DNA of 64,000 nucleotides from Aliidongia sp035943795 (GCF_035943795.1 NZ_DASZBY010000034.1:124001-188000), one strand, 5' to 3'. Positions 8,796 to 17,044 are shown, numbered from the stretch's first letter. The notes: a model not told the origin generated them from the sequence alone. Numbers and translations: made by a program.

Positions 8796-9155
8796 CTAGT
8801 CCAAGAACTCCCAGGTATCGGCGCCGTCGAACCGGCGCACCCGGATGCCCTCGAGGTCGGCCGGCTCGAACAGCCGGGCATTGACCGCGACCCGCTCCGA
8901 ATATTCCGGTCCGATGCCTTCCCAATGGGTCGTACAGCCACAGACCCGGCAGTGATGCGTCGCCAGCGTCCTGTCGCCTTGGGCATAGGCCACCGTTGCG
9001 TCCGGCGCCTTGTGGATCGTGATCTGGCCGCGGGTGTAGTAAGCCCAGCGCGTGGCAAGGCGCCGGCACATCGAGCAGTTGCACTCGGTCAGCCGCTCCG
9101 GCGCTTCGGGGATCTCGATGCGGACCGCGCCGCAATGACAGGAAGCTTCGATCAT
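8796..9155 (-). CDS. GFA/CENP-V domain zinc protein
   Basis: Small 119-residue protein of the glutathione-dependent formaldehyde-activating fold. Zinc ligands are visible: Cys6 and Cys8 in ASCHCGAV, Cys25, Cys27 and Cys30 in CNCSMCRR, and a later HHCRVCGC cluster. Most family members have unknown substrates and are not proven Gfa enzymes. ATG 9155 follows a GGCCTTCC-complement (GGAAGG) site on the coding strand. It lies 58 bases downstream of the sigma-factor gene on the same strand and could share its transcript. Confidence 0.87.
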   Translation of the reverse strand: MIEASCHCGAVRIEIPEAPERLTECNCSMCRRLATRWAYYTRGQITIHKAPDATVAYAQGDRTLATHHCRVCGCTTHWEGIGPEYSERVAVNARLFEPADLEGIRVRRFDGADTWEFLD

Positions 9156-9213
9156 GGAAGGCCTCGTCTCGATTTCGATGGGTGCCCATGATAGGGGCCG
9201 GCGGCCCGATCTT

Positions 9214-10449
9214 CTACGCTCCATCCAGGCTGGCCAGGCGCCTTTCCAGCCATAGCCGTTCGGCGGGCGCGGGGTCGAACGCCAGCACGGAGCGATAGGC
9301 CGCCCGCGCTTCGTCGATCCGCCCGGTCCGGCGCAGCAGGTCGGCCCGGGTCGCATGGTAGGGCGGAAAGCCTGCGAATTTTTCCGGATCGAGCATCGCC
9401 AGCTGGCGGAGCGCCGCTTCGGGACCCGCGATCTCGGCCAGCGCCACGGCCCGGTTGAGCCGGATGACGGGATCGTCGCCGAGGGTCAGCAGCGCATCGT
9501 CGTAGAGCGCCAGGATCCCCGCCCAGGGGGCCGGCTGGTCCAGGCTCCGGCGCGCGCACCAGGTGCCATGAAGTGCCGCCTGCCAGCACCGGCGCCCATC
9601 GCTGTCGAGGGCAGCAGCGCGACGGAGATAGCCGTTCGCGGCCTCGATCAGCGGACGGCGCCACAGGCGCGGGTCCTGCTCGGACAGCGGCACCATCGCG
9701 CCGGTCTCGTCGACCCGCGCCGGTCGCCGCGCCTCGGCATAGCGCACGAGCGCCGCCAGGGCCAATGCCTCCGGTTCTTGCGGCAGCAACTCGGTCAGCA
9801 CCCAGGTCAGGTCCAGCATTTCCTGGGCATAACCGGCATGGCGACCGGCCCCGGCGGCATCCTCGTGGGCCTTGGCATAGGCGATTTCCAGCGTCTGGAG
9901 CACGGCATCCAACCGCTCGGCCCAGGCTTCCGGGCGCGGGATCTCGAAAGGAACGCCGGCCTCGGCGATCTTGCGCTTGGCGCGGACCAGGCGCTGTGAC
10001 AGCGTCGGCTCGGCGACCAGAAAGGCGCGGGCGATTTCGGCCACGGTCAGACCGCAGACCAGCCGCAGCGTCAGCGCCGCGCGCGCCTCGGGCGCGACGG
10101 CGGGATGGCAGCAAACGAAGATCAGCCGCAGGCGCTCGTCCGGGATCAGGTTGGCATCGTCGAGCATCAGATCTTCCGCGGTGGGCTCGGGCGGTGGCGG
10201 CTCGGGCGGCAGGCGCTCGCGCACGCGGCGGCGGCGCAGCGCGTCGAGGGCGGCGCGGTCGGCGGTTCGATAGAGCCAGGCCGCCGGATCGCGCGGGCAG
10301 CCATCGCGCGGCCAGGTTTCGGCCGCGCGGCTACAGGCCTCGGCAAAGCCATCCTCGGCCAGATCGAGATCGCGATAGCGGGCGGCGAGGGCGGCCGTGA
10401 TGCGCGCCCCCGCCGCCCTGACCGCGCCGTCGAGCGCGGCGCCGCTCAC
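9214..10449 (-). CDS. ECF42-type RNA polymerase sigma factor with C-terminal SnoaL/TPR-like extension
   Basis: Directs RNA polymerase to alternative promoters. Residues about 10-75 are region 2 (DLAEDGFAEACSRAAETWP). Residues about 105-165 are region 4, with LIFVCCHPAVAPEARAALTL and a helix-turn-helix (LTVAEIARAFLVAEPTLSQR). The remaining 240 residues, helical and with Leu/Ala repeats, are the DUF6596/TPR-like extension typical of group ECF42. It starts with GTG at 10449, overlapping the stop of the YCII gene by four bases (GTGA), a coupling typical of ECF42 with DGPF/YCII partners. No anti-sigma factor is seen, as expected for this group. Confidence 0.9.
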   Translation of the reverse strand: MSGAALDGAVRAAGARITAALAARYRDLDLAEDGFAEACSRAAETWPRDGCPRDPAAWLYRTADRAALDALRRRRVRERLPPEPPPPEPTAEDLMLDDANLIPDERLRLIFVCCHPAVAPEARAALTLRLVCGLTVAEIARAFLVAEPTLSQRLVRAKRKIAEAGVPFEIPRPEAWAERLDAVLQTLEIAYAKAHEDAAGAGRHAGYAQEMLDLTWVLTELLPQEPEALALAALVRYAEARRPARVDETGAMVPLSEQDPRLWRRPLIEAANGYLRRAAALDSDGRRCWQAALHGTWCARRSLDQPAPWAGILALYDDALLTLGDDPVIRLNRAVALAEIAGPEAALRQLAMLDPEKFAGFPPYHATRADLLRRTGRIDEARAAYRSVLAFDPAPAERLWLERRLASLDGA

Positions 10450-10799
10450 CGAGGCATGGGCGGGATCAGTGGCCGGATCTCGACCGCACCATTCGCGGCG
10501 AGCGGGACCCGCTTCGCGATCGCGAGGGCCGCATCCAGATCGGGCGCTTCGATCAGGTAGAAGCCGCCGAGCTGTTCCTTGGTCTCGGCGAACGGTCCAT
10601 CATAGACCGTGGTCTGGCCTTTTTCGGTGCGCACCGTGGTGGCGACGGCCGTGGCCTTCAGGCCCGAACCGCCCAACCGGGTGTCGCCCAGTTCATCGAC
10701 CAGGGCCATGTGTCGCGCCCGGATCGGCTGCATGGCGGGGCCGTTCTTGTCGGGGCCATAGACCGACTCATCCTCGTAGATCAGCAGGACATATTGCAT
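10446..10799 (-). CDS. YCII-related DGPF domain protein
   Basis: 117-residue ferredoxin-like fold protein beginning MQYVLLIYEDE and containing YDGPFAETKEQLGGFYLIEA, the signature of the DGPF subgroup of YCII proteins. Such proteins are commonly encoded directly upstream of ECF42 sigma factors, as here, and are usually assumed to be partners or regulon members. Their biochemical role is not established. It is the first gene of the pair. Confidence 0.9.
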   Translation of the reverse strand: MQYVLLIYEDESVYGPDKNGPAMQPIRARHMALVDELGDTRLGGSGLKATAVATTVRTEKGQTTVYDGPFAETKEQLGGFYLIEAPDLDAALAIAKRVPLAANGAVEIRPLIPPMPR

Positions 10800-10915
10800 C
10801 GGCTCGTTCCCTCTCTCGCGTTCGAAGGTCGCGATGTGCGACCCACCGAGGCAAAGACGCGCGAGCTTGACCGGAATCGACGGCCGCCGGAATTATTTCG
10901 TTCTTTCTCGTCGCC

Positions 10916-11584
10916 TCAGTCCGGTTCGCCCCAGGCCTCGCAGCCTTTCAGGAACAGGCGGGTGGTGCGGCGGACCCATTCCGCCTGCTCGGCCGGCGAC
11001 ATCGGGGTGCCGAGGCCAAGCGCCCGGCGCTGCGGCCAGGAAATGACCATCTGAAGGAATTGCCCAGCGGCGAAGGCGGCGTCTTCGCCGGTCGGCGGCA
11101 GGCCCTCGACGCGGGTCTCCAGCAGGCTGGTGATCAAGGCCACCGCCTCGGCGCGGCCCCGGCCCGGGCCGAGCGCAGTCGCCAGTTCCGGAAAACGTTC
11201 GGATTCCGCGATGATCAGACGGTTGAGCGCCAGCGCGCGCGGCGACAGCGCCGCCTGCAGCATGAGGCCGGCCAGCCGCTCCAGGATCTCGGCAGCCGTC
11301 TTGCCGGCCAGCAGGGGAACGTTCGGCGGTGGGCGGATCTGCTCGACGATCCGCGCCACGACGGCGGCGAACAGTGCCGGCTTGCCGTCGTAGCGATGGT
11401 AGAAAGTCCGCTTGGACATGCCTGCGGCCTGAGCGATCGCCTCGATGCTGGTGCCGCCATAGCCGTCGCGCAGGAAGAAATCCGTCGCGATCTCGAGGAT
11501 CTTCTCACCGAGCTGTGCCGCCGCTTCGCGCGACGGCCGGCCGCCGCGCCCCGGGGCGCGGCGTTCGTCGTCAGCCACCGTCAC
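10916..11584 (-). CDS. TetR-family regulator (AefR-like C-terminal domain)
   Basis: 222-residue repressor-type protein. Residues about 20-75 form the TetR HTH: ILEIATDFFLRDGYGGTSIE, AIAQAAGMSKRTFYHRYDGK. The C-terminal ligand domain has RLIIAESERFPELA and FLQMVISWPQRRALGLGTPM, similar to the AefR/AcrR-C group that often controls efflux genes. Translation begins at GTG 11584, overlapping the preceding stop by four bases, so its synthesis is coupled to the Tyr-Pro repeat protein. It may bind the palindrome at 11996-12019 and repress its own operon (inference). Confidence 0.9.
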   Translation of the reverse strand: MTVADDERRAPGRGGRPSREAAAQLGEKILEIATDFFLRDGYGGTSIEAIAQAAGMSKRTFYHRYDGKPALFAAVVARIVEQIRPPPNVPLLAGKTAAEILERLAGLMLQAALSPRALALNRLIIAESERFPELATALGPGRGRAEAVALITSLLETRVEGLPPTGEDAAFAAGQFLQMVISWPQRRALGLGTPMSPAEQAEWVRRTTRLFLKGCEAWGEPD

Positions 11585-11922
11585 CGGGCGTAGTAGCCGG
11601 GCGGTGCGTAGTAGCCCGGCGGCGCGTAGTAGGCCTGCGGAGGCGGGGCATAATAGACGCGCGGCGGCGGGGCATAATAGGCCTGGGGCTGCGGCGCGTA
11701 ATAGACCGGCGGCGGGGCGGCATAGACGGGAGCGGCGGCGATGGCGCGGAACGGCGCGGTCGCGATGATCGCGGCGGTGCCGACGACGGCGGCCGCGGCG
11801 GCCCCCAGGCCGAACAGCAAGCCACCACCCCGGAAATGCTCATGGGCGGAGGCCGGCGAAATCGGCGCCACGGCCAGGGCGGCAGCGGCGAGAATGCTGA
11901 ACGAAGCGGTCTTGAGGTGCAT
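11581..11922 (-). CDS. Exported Tyr-Pro-Ala repeat protein
   Basis: 113-residue protein with an N-terminal signal (MHLKTASFSILAAAALAVAP, cleavage probably after ASA). A glycine/alanine hydrophobic stretch (GLLFGLGAAAAAVVGTAAII) follows. The tail of about 50 residues is made of repeats such as VYYAPQPQA, YYAPPPRV, YYAPPPQA and YYAPPGYYAPPG. I cannot assign a function. The composition suggests a cell-surface or membrane-tethered adhesive or spacer protein. ATG 11922 is chosen because the signal peptide begins there; a longer start at 12003 runs into the operator region. It is the first gene of an operon with a TetR regulator. Confidence 0.8.
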   Translation of the reverse strand: MHLKTASFSILAAAALAVAPISPASAHEHFRGGGLLFGLGAAAAAVVGTAAIIATAPFRAIAAAPVYAAPPPVYYAPQPQAYYAPPPRVYYAPPPQAYYAPPGYYAPPGYYAR

Positions 11923-11995
11923 GGGGCGAACTCCCGAGGAAGCCGCTGGCGAAAGCCCGACGGTACCTGGAGTAAATATAGGCGCTTTTCTAACG

Positions 11996-12019
11996 AAACG
12001 CAACGGTACCGTTTTGTTT
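11996..12019. promoter_or_regulatory. 24-bp palindrome, candidate TetR operator
   Basis: AAACGCAACGGT and ACCGTTTTGTTT form adjacent half-sites matching at 10 of 12 positions. The core AACGGTACCGTT is perfect. It lies 74 bases upstream of the first gene of the Tyr-Pro/TetR operon. Length and symmetry suit a TetR-family dimer pair; that the linked TetR binds it is inference. Confidence 0.55.
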
Positions 12020-12152
12020 TTTTGTGGTCACGCGCTGGACCCATCGGGTGAGCGCCGACGTTCATGGAAAGCATGGCTCCAAAGCTGCGGGTGTATTTTT
12101 ATATCATTTCGATCTGTAACGGATTGTTTCGATAATTTTCGACATCGAAGAT

Positions 12153-12175
12153 AATGCCGATCTCGGATCGGCAAT
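12153..12175. promoter_or_regulatory. Inverted repeat upstream of 12376 gene
   Basis: GCCGATC (12156-12162) and GATCGGC (12166-12172) pair perfectly around TCG. The outer bases extend the arms to ten with one mismatch. It could be an operator or an RNA hairpin in a long leader. Confidence 0.4.
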
Positions 12176-12375
12176 AAATGCCGACGGATCGTTATTTTTC
12201 TATGACGAGAATACTGGAGTCCAAGGCTTCTGTGTTATTGTCGACGGCATACGGTTTGCTTGGAGTTTTATGGCGAACATTCGGATGGTATTCGGGTGTT
12301 GCCCAGCGGCGAGTTCCGGCCGGCAGGACCTCGATCGAGGCTCCCGGGGGAGTTCGCGAACCAGGAGCATGGAAT

Positions 12376-12738
12376 ATGTCGATCAGTTCCATCGGAACCA
12401 GTACCGGCGCACCGGTCACGGCGCCGCAGCCAACGGAACCGGGAAAAGCGAAGAGTGCCAAGGCCGCGGACGGTGGCCAAAGCAGCAGCGCGTCTTCCAG
12501 CAGTTCGGCCTCGTCGACCACGGTCACCAATACCGCGACCCAGACCAATGTGGACGGGTCGACTACGACGATCACGACCTATGCCGACGGAACGACCACG
12601 AGCAGCACCACGGCGCCGCAGCCGCCCAAGAGCGGTCCCGGCGGCGTCGGCGGGCTGCTCGACGCTCGCAATGCCGGGCAGGGCGCCACGTTGTTGGCTG
12701 CCCAGGCGCAGAACAACCAGCCAACCGCGACCTCGTAG
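12376..12738 (+). CDS. Hypothetical Ser/Thr-rich protein
   Basis: 120 residues starting MSISSIGTSTGAP after a clear AGGAG site at 12363-12367. No signal peptide or membrane segment is seen. Residues about 30-55 are mostly Ser and Ala, followed by a threonine-rich stretch (TVTNTATQTNVDGSTTTITT) that could form beta strands. The C-terminus is Gly/Ala/Gln-rich (LLAAQAQNNQ). I do not recognise the family. The start resembles the hypothetical protein at 5510-6091, so the two may share an origin or a targeting signal, but similarity beyond the first 12 residues is not evident. Confidence 0.7.
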   Translation: MSISSIGTSTGAPVTAPQPTEPGKAKSAKAADGGQSSSASSSSSASSTTVTNTATQTNVDGSTTTITTYADGTTTSSTTAPQPPKSGPGGVGGLLDARNAGQGATLLAAQAQNNQPTATS

Positions 12739-12778
12739 GCGGCTGCCGCCTCCATCGGTTCCGGTGAGCGGGAACCCC

Positions 12779-12811
12779 AAACCCCCTACCGTGGCCTGCG
12801 GTAGGGGGTTT
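12779..12811 (+). terminator. Rho-independent-like terminator
   Basis: AAACCCCCTACCG (12779-12791) and CGGTAGGGGGTTT (12799-12811) form a 13-bp perfect stem around a 7-base loop, 40 bases after the stop at 12738. With A's before and T's after the stem it could work in both directions. Confidence 0.8.
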
Positions 12812-12842
12812 CCGTCACGCCTGGGGTGCAGACGAGTGTCGG

Positions 12843-12886
12843 GAGTGCCTAGGCACAGCCACCGATTGCGCATACACTAGGTACTC
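12843..12886. promoter_or_regulatory. Spaced inverted repeat upstream of HAF gene
   Basis: GAGTGCCTAG (12843-12852) and CTAGGTACTC (12877-12886) match as inverted repeats at 9 of 10 positions across 24 bases. The left arm overlaps a perfect 12-bp palindrome, GTGCCTAGGCAC (12845-12856). It lies about 120-160 bases before the start at 13005. Confidence 0.4.
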
Positions 12887-13004
12887 TCCAACGCATCTTG
12901 ATCGTGGAACGGGGCGAACTTTCGTGCCGGCTGGCCGTTGCGAACGACATCGTCGTCGTCCGGGCCGCAGCCGCTTGTCCGATCCCTTTCGGCTGGAGGC
13001 TTCG

Positions 13005-14093
13005 ATGCAGCGCTCGATCCGGTACGCCATCCTCGTCGCCACGATGCTTGCCGCGTCGGGCGGTGCGGGGCGGGCTCAGGGCCAGACCATTTCTCCCTAT
13101 GTCATCCAGAAGATCAGCTTGCCCGGCTCCGCGCTGAACTACGGTGAGGGCATCAACAACAGCGGGGTCGCGGTCGGCGGCGTCGATGCGGGCGGCGCCC
13201 TCAGCACGATATTCCTGAGCGCGGCGATCTTCGCCAATGGTCAGGTGAGCGGTCCCGGCATCCTCGTCGGCTATACCGGCAGCTACGACTACGCCATCAA
13301 CGACATGGGCCAGTCGGTCGGGTGGGCGATCAAGCTGCTCGGCCTCTATCCGGGCCCGACCCAGGTCCATGCCGTGCTGTTCGTGCATGATTCGGCCCAG
13401 GACCTGGGCGTTCTCGTTCGCACCGGCAACAGCACCGCCTACGCCATCAACCATTGGGGCGTCGCGGTCGGTTCCGCCGACACGGTCGACTCGAGCCATG
13501 CGACGCAATTCACCTTCGCCACCCATTCGGTGAAGGACCTGGGCATCCTGCCCGGCGACCGGTCGAGCGTCGCCTACGGCATCAATGCCTACGGCCTGAT
13601 CGTGGGCTCGTCTATCGACACGAACGGCATCGAACGCGCCGTCAGTTTCGCGCCGGGACCGGTCGCGCAGCTGGGCGCGCTGCCCGGCGACTTCTATAGC
13701 GAGGCCCGCGGCGTCAACGACCAGGGGCAGGCCGTGGGATATTCATCCTCGCTCCGCGGTCCGAACCATGCCGTCATGTTCTCCGGCGGCACGGTCACCG
13801 ACCTCGGTGTCTATCCCGGCGGCAAGCAAAGCTTCGCTGCCGCCATCAATAATTTCGGCCAGGCCGTCGGGTCCGGCGATATCGACGGTGGATTCTACCA
13901 CGCCCTGCTGTTTCAGAACGGTCAGGTCCTCGACCTGGGCATCCTGCCGGGCGGCCAGGGCAGTTCGGCCTCCGGCATCAACGACCAGGGCGACATCGTC
14001 GGCACGGCGGACGACGGGCAGGGTGTCTGGGCGGTGAAATGGACGCTGGCTCATCACTCCATCGGGCCGGTCCGGACCTTGGCGGCGCAGTGA
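13005..14093 (+). CDS. Exported HAF-repeat protein
   Basis: 362-residue protein with a signal peptide (IRYAILVATMLAASGGAG, cleavage near RAQG). It then has at least five tandem units of about 50 residues ending in patterns such as DLGILPGDRSSVAYGIN..GLIVGSS, QLGALPGDFYSEARGVNDQG and DLGVYPGGKQSFAAAINNFG. This is the extracellular HAF repeat, probably beta-rich and propeller-like. The function is unknown; it is likely periplasmic or extracellular. ATG 13005 follows CTGGAGG. Upstream in-frame codons are Arg-rich and rejected. The stop lies 5 bases from a convergent gene. Confidence 0.88.
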   Translation: MQRSIRYAILVATMLAASGGAGRAQGQTISPYVIQKISLPGSALNYGEGINNSGVAVGGVDAGGALSTIFLSAAIFANGQVSGPGILVGYTGSYDYAINDMGQSVGWAIKLLGLYPGPTQVHAVLFVHDSAQDLGVLVRTGNSTAYAINHWGVAVGSADTVDSSHATQFTFATHSVKDLGILPGDRSSVAYGINAYGLIVGSSIDTNGIERAVSFAPGPVAQLGALPGDFYSEARGVNDQGQAVGYSSSLRGPNHAVMFSGGTVTDLGVYPGGKQSFAAAINNFGQAVGSGDIDGGFYHALLFQNGQVLDLGILPGGQGSSASGINDQGDIVGTADDGQGVWAVKWTLAHHSIGPVRTLAAQ

Positions 14094-14098
14094 ATGCG

Positions 14099-14518
14099 TC
14101 AGGCGAGCCAGCTCTGCAGCTCTGCCGTCACGTAGTCGGCCGCGAATGACCTGTCCCGTGCCGCCGCGATGATCGCCTCCAGGTATCCCGGCTTGGGTGG
14201 CCCAGGGTCGACGTCGCTCGCGACATAGACGAGCGTCGCCAGGCCGTCGACCGGCATCTCGTGCTTGGCATAGAGGCCGCGCGCGACGCCCTCGTAGCGG
14301 TCGAGCGCCGCCTCGCAGTCGGGTGTCAGCGTCCAGACCACACCCAGCACATGGGCGGCCGGATCCGGCACGATGGTGGCGAAGCCGCGCGTCATGATGC
14401 GAAAGCGCCAGCCCTCCAGCCGGGCGAGGCCTACGGCACATGCGGCCGGGCAGCGATGGGCCATCTGGCGCGTGACGATGTTCGAGCCATAGGCGAAATA
14501 GCGGCGGGGCGGGGTCAT
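14099..14518 (-). CDS. Gamma-glutamylcyclotransferase-like protein
   Basis: 139 residues with the AIG2/GGCT fold. RRYFAYGSNI carries the substrate-binding YGSN loop near the N-terminus. LEGWRFRIM follows, and the catalytic glutamate is probably in LDRYEGV. Family enzymes release 5-oxoproline from gamma-glutamyl peptides or amines, but the exact substrate is open. ATG 14518 is the start that places YGSN about ten residues in, as in relatives. It is convergent with the HAF gene. Confidence 0.85.
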   Translation of the reverse strand: MTPPRRYFAYGSNIVTRQMAHRCPAACAVGLARLEGWRFRIMTRGFATIVPDPAAHVLGVVWTLTPDCEAALDRYEGVARGLYAKHEMPVDGLATLVYVASDVDPGPPKPGYLEAIIAAARDRSFAADYVTAELQSWLA

Positions 14519-14667
14519 GATCGGGCGGCGGGGCTCCGGTTGGCGGCAGGTCGGTGCGACACGGCGACACAAGTAAGGGTTCGGTCATCGGTTGCCAATA
14601 CCCGCGGCTTGACAGGCCACGGCGCCCGTTCGATATGCTCGGATCACGGGAACGGGGCGAGGGATCC

Positions 14668-15441
14668 ATGGGCAAGCTTGAAGCGGTCAAGGCGGCACCA
14701 TCGCGCGGCGCGGAGTGGATGGGCACGATCAAGATGGTGATCGTGACGCTCGCCTTCGTGCTCGGCATCCGCACCGTCGCCGCCGAGCCGTTCGTCGTCC
14801 CGTCGCCGTCGATGGTGCCGACCCTGCTGATCGGCGACGAGCTGCTGGCCGCGAAATACCCCTACGGTATCGGTAAATATTCTTCGCCGATCGGCCTGAT
14901 GCCCGACTTCGCAGGGCGTTTCGCCGGCCACCTGCCCGACCGCGGCGACGTCATCGTGTTCCGCCTGCCGCGCGATCCGTCGGAGACCTACGTGAAGCGT
15001 CTGATCGGCCTGCCCGGCGACCGGATCCAGATGAAGGGCGGTCGCCTTCTGGTCAACGGCGAGGTTCTGCCGCGCCGGGTGGCCGGGATCTACCAGACCG
15101 TGCTCGACGGAACGCCGCAGCGCTTCGCCCGCTATGTCGAGACCCTGCCGGGCGGGCGCGAGCATCCGATCCTGAAGCGCGGCGTGGGCTCCCCGCTCGA
15201 CGAGACGCCCGAATTCACCGTACCGGCCCGCCACTATTTCATGATGGGCGACAACCGGGATATGTCGCTCGACAGCCGGGTCCCGGCCGCGGAGGGCGGG
15301 GTGGGCTTCGTGCCCGAGGAGAATCTGGTCGGCCGCGCCGATCGCGTGCTCTATTCCCGCGATCCGGAAGTGGCGGCCTGGGATCTGGCCGACTGGCGCG
15401 GAATCTTCCGAGCCGACCGCTTCCTCGGCCGGATCGACTAA
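14668..15441 (+). CDS. lepB: Signal peptidase I
   Basis: Cleaves signal peptides of exported proteins at the periplasmic face of the inner membrane. The 257-residue protein has one N-terminal membrane helix (about 20-38). The catalytic serine is Ser48 in PSPSMVPTLLIGDE, and the general base is Lys110 in YVKRLIGLPGDRIQ. Boxes D and E are seen in YFMMGDNRDMSLDSR. ATG 14668 follows GGGGCGAGGG. It is not next to rnc or era, the usual alphaproteobacterial neighbours of the housekeeping copy, so it may be a second lepB. Confidence 0.93.
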   Translation: MGKLEAVKAAPSRGAEWMGTIKMVIVTLAFVLGIRTVAAEPFVVPSPSMVPTLLIGDELLAAKYPYGIGKYSSPIGLMPDFAGRFAGHLPDRGDVIVFRLPRDPSETYVKRLIGLPGDRIQMKGGRLLVNGEVLPRRVAGIYQTVLDGTPQRFARYVETLPGGREHPILKRGVGSPLDETPEFTVPARHYFMMGDNRDMSLDSRVPAAEGGVGFVPEENLVGRADRVLYSRDPEVAAWDLADWRGIFRADRFLGRID

Positions 15442-15497
15442 AGAGGCTCCGGCAGAACCCCTTGCCGACCTCCGGTCTATTGCAATCGCAAGTTTTG

Positions 15498-15515
15498 ACC
15501 GGATGCCAATCCGGT
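15498..15515. promoter_or_regulatory. Short inverted repeat between lepB and MFS gene
   Basis: ACCGGAT (15498-15504) and ATCCGGT (15509-15515) are perfect arms around GCCA. It could be a weak lepB terminator or an operator for the carrier gene at 15578. Confidence 0.35.
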
Positions 15516-15577
15516 TGAATTCCCGTGCAGGTCGAACGATGATGGTGCCGTCGTCGCCGACTGGGAGCGGGTAGCCT

Positions 15578-16921
15578 ATGCAAGACGAGAACCTTTCCGA
15601 CGGCCTCGTGGCCCGCGGGCCTGGCCGTTGGGGACAATTGGCGCTCGGTATCGTCGGCATGATGATGATCGCGAACCTCCAGTACGGCTGGACCCTGTTC
15701 GTCGTACCGATCGACCAGGCGCATCATTGGGGCATCGCCCAGATCCAGGTGGCTTTCACACTGTTCGTGCTGGGCGAGACGTGGCTGCTGCCGTTCCAGG
15801 GCTATCTGGTCGACCGGATCGGACCGCGTCCGACCGTGGCCGCCGGCGGCGTGCTGGTTGCCGCCGCCTGGATGGCGAATTCCGCCGCCGACAGCCTGGC
15901 GCTGCTCTATGTCGCGGCCGTCGTCGGCGGCACCGGCGCGGGCATGATCTACGGTGCCGCGGTCGGCAATGCCTTGAAATGGTTTCCCGACCGGCGTGGG
16001 CTCGCCGCCGGCCTGACCGCGGCCGGCTTCGGTGCCGGGTCGGCGGCGACCATCGTCCCGATTGCCCATTGGATCCAGCAATACGGCTATCAGTCGGCAT
16101 TCTTCTGGTGGGGACTGGGACAGGGCGTCGTCGTGATCGTGGTGTCCGGGTTCCTGCGCGCGGCCCCTCCGGGGCCGGGGACGGAAGCGATCGGTCTGCC
16201 GATCGGCGCCCGGCCGCAGCGCCATGGCAAGCCGGCCGGCGACAAGACTCCGGGGCAGGTTCTGGCGGCGCCGATCTTCTGGCTGATGTACCTGATGTTC
16301 GTCCTGGTATGCGCCGGCGGCTTGATGGCGACGGCGCAACTGTCGGTCATCGCGCGCGATTTCGGCGTTGCGGACCAGCCGGTGATGCTGCTCGGCCTGA
16401 CCCTGCCGGCCTTAACCTTCGCCCTTTCCCTCGATCGGATCATGAACGGGATCACGCGACCGTTCTTCGGCTGGGTCTCCGATCGGATCGGGCGCGAGCC
16501 CACCATGTTCGTCGCCTTCCTGCTCGAGGGCCTGGGCATCCTGGCGCTGCGCTCCTGGGGCGACGATCCGGTGCGTTTCGTGCTCCTGTCGGGGCTCGTG
16601 TTCTTCGCCTGGGGCGAGATCTACAGCCTGTTTCCGGCGCTCAGCGGCGATATCTTCGGCCGGCGCTTCGCCACGGCCAACTATGGGCTGCTCTATACCG
16701 CCAAAGGCACGGCTGCGCTGCTGGTGCCGCTGGCGAGCGTGCTGAAGCAATCGACCGGGGACTGGAACGGCGTGTTCCTCGTCTCGGCGCTGTGCAACCT
16801 GCTCGCGGCCTTCCTCGCCATTCTGGTGCTGCGGCCGATGCGGCGCCGGCGCCTCACCGTCGAGCGACGGCTGGCGCTCGGCGGACCTGGTCTCGGCACA
16901 CCGGAAACCGATCGGGCCTGA
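15578..16921 (+). CDS. MFS carrier, oxalate/formate antiporter (OFA) family
   Basis: 447-residue, 12-helix carrier. NLQYGWTLFVVPIDQ in helix 1 is characteristic of OxlT-like proteins. GYLVDRIGPRP is the loop 2-3 motif, and GTGAGMIYGAAVGNALKWFPDRRGLAAGL spans helix 4 to loop 4-5 (quoted here in part as family signature). The central cytoplasmic loop contains RPQRHGKPAGDKT. It lies 123 bases upstream of malonyl-CoA decarboxylase on the same strand, so a small carboxylate such as malonate or oxalate is a plausible substrate, by context only. Confidence 0.88.
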   Translation: MQDENLSDGLVARGPGRWGQLALGIVGMMMIANLQYGWTLFVVPIDQAHHWGIAQIQVAFTLFVLGETWLLPFQGYLVDRIGPRPTVAAGGVLVAAAWMANSAADSLALLYVAAVVGGTGAGMIYGAAVGNALKWFPDRRGLAAGLTAAGFGAGSAATIVPIAHWIQQYGYQSAFFWWGLGQGVVVIVVSGFLRAAPPGPGTEAIGLPIGARPQRHGKPAGDKTPGQVLAAPIFWLMYLMFVLVCAGGLMATAQLSVIARDFGVADQPVMLLGLTLPALTFALSLDRIMNGITRPFFGWVSDRIGREPTMFVAFLLEGLGILALRSWGDDPVRFVLLSGLVFFAWGEIYSLFPALSGDIFGRRFATANYGLLYTAKGTAALLVPLASVLKQSTGDWNGVFLVSALCNLLAAFLAILVLRPMRRRRLTVERRLALGGPGLGTPETDRA

Positions 16922-17044
16922 GGGGCGGTCTGCGGATTACCCGGGGCGGGTGCGACCATCGCGCGGGCAGATGATGCTTGCGCGCGCCGCCCGGCCGTGC
17001 GGATCATATTGCGCCGCACGCCCCGCCATCCGATGGAGTTTCCG

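Larger units (their letters stand above)
11923..12375. promoter_or_regulatory. Divergent AT-rich intergenic region
   Basis: 453 bases separate the leftward Tyr-Pro/TetR operon from the rightward gene at 12376. The middle (about 12010-12260) is markedly AT-rich. It contains two good dyads, listed separately, a partial second copy of the first (ACGGTACC at 11960-11967) and TTCGA-CA-TCGAA near 12138-12149. The open frame through 12178-12375 has no ribosome binding site, and I do not call it. Confidence 0.6.

Noticed and set aside
7319..9058. 579-codon minus-strand frame across the MFS gene
   Set aside because: Antisense to a clear 14-helix transporter; composition is His/Gln/Asp-rich and unlike a protein.
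11581..11760. Tandem DNA repeats considered as a CRISPR-like or satellite array
   Set aside because: The repeat period is in codons of the Tyr-Pro repeat protein and there are no spacers, so it is coding repetition.
12178..12375. N-terminal extension of the 12376 hypothetical protein
   Set aside because: There is no ribosome binding site at 12178, while AGGAG precedes ATG 12376. The extension lies in AT-rich regulatory DNA.
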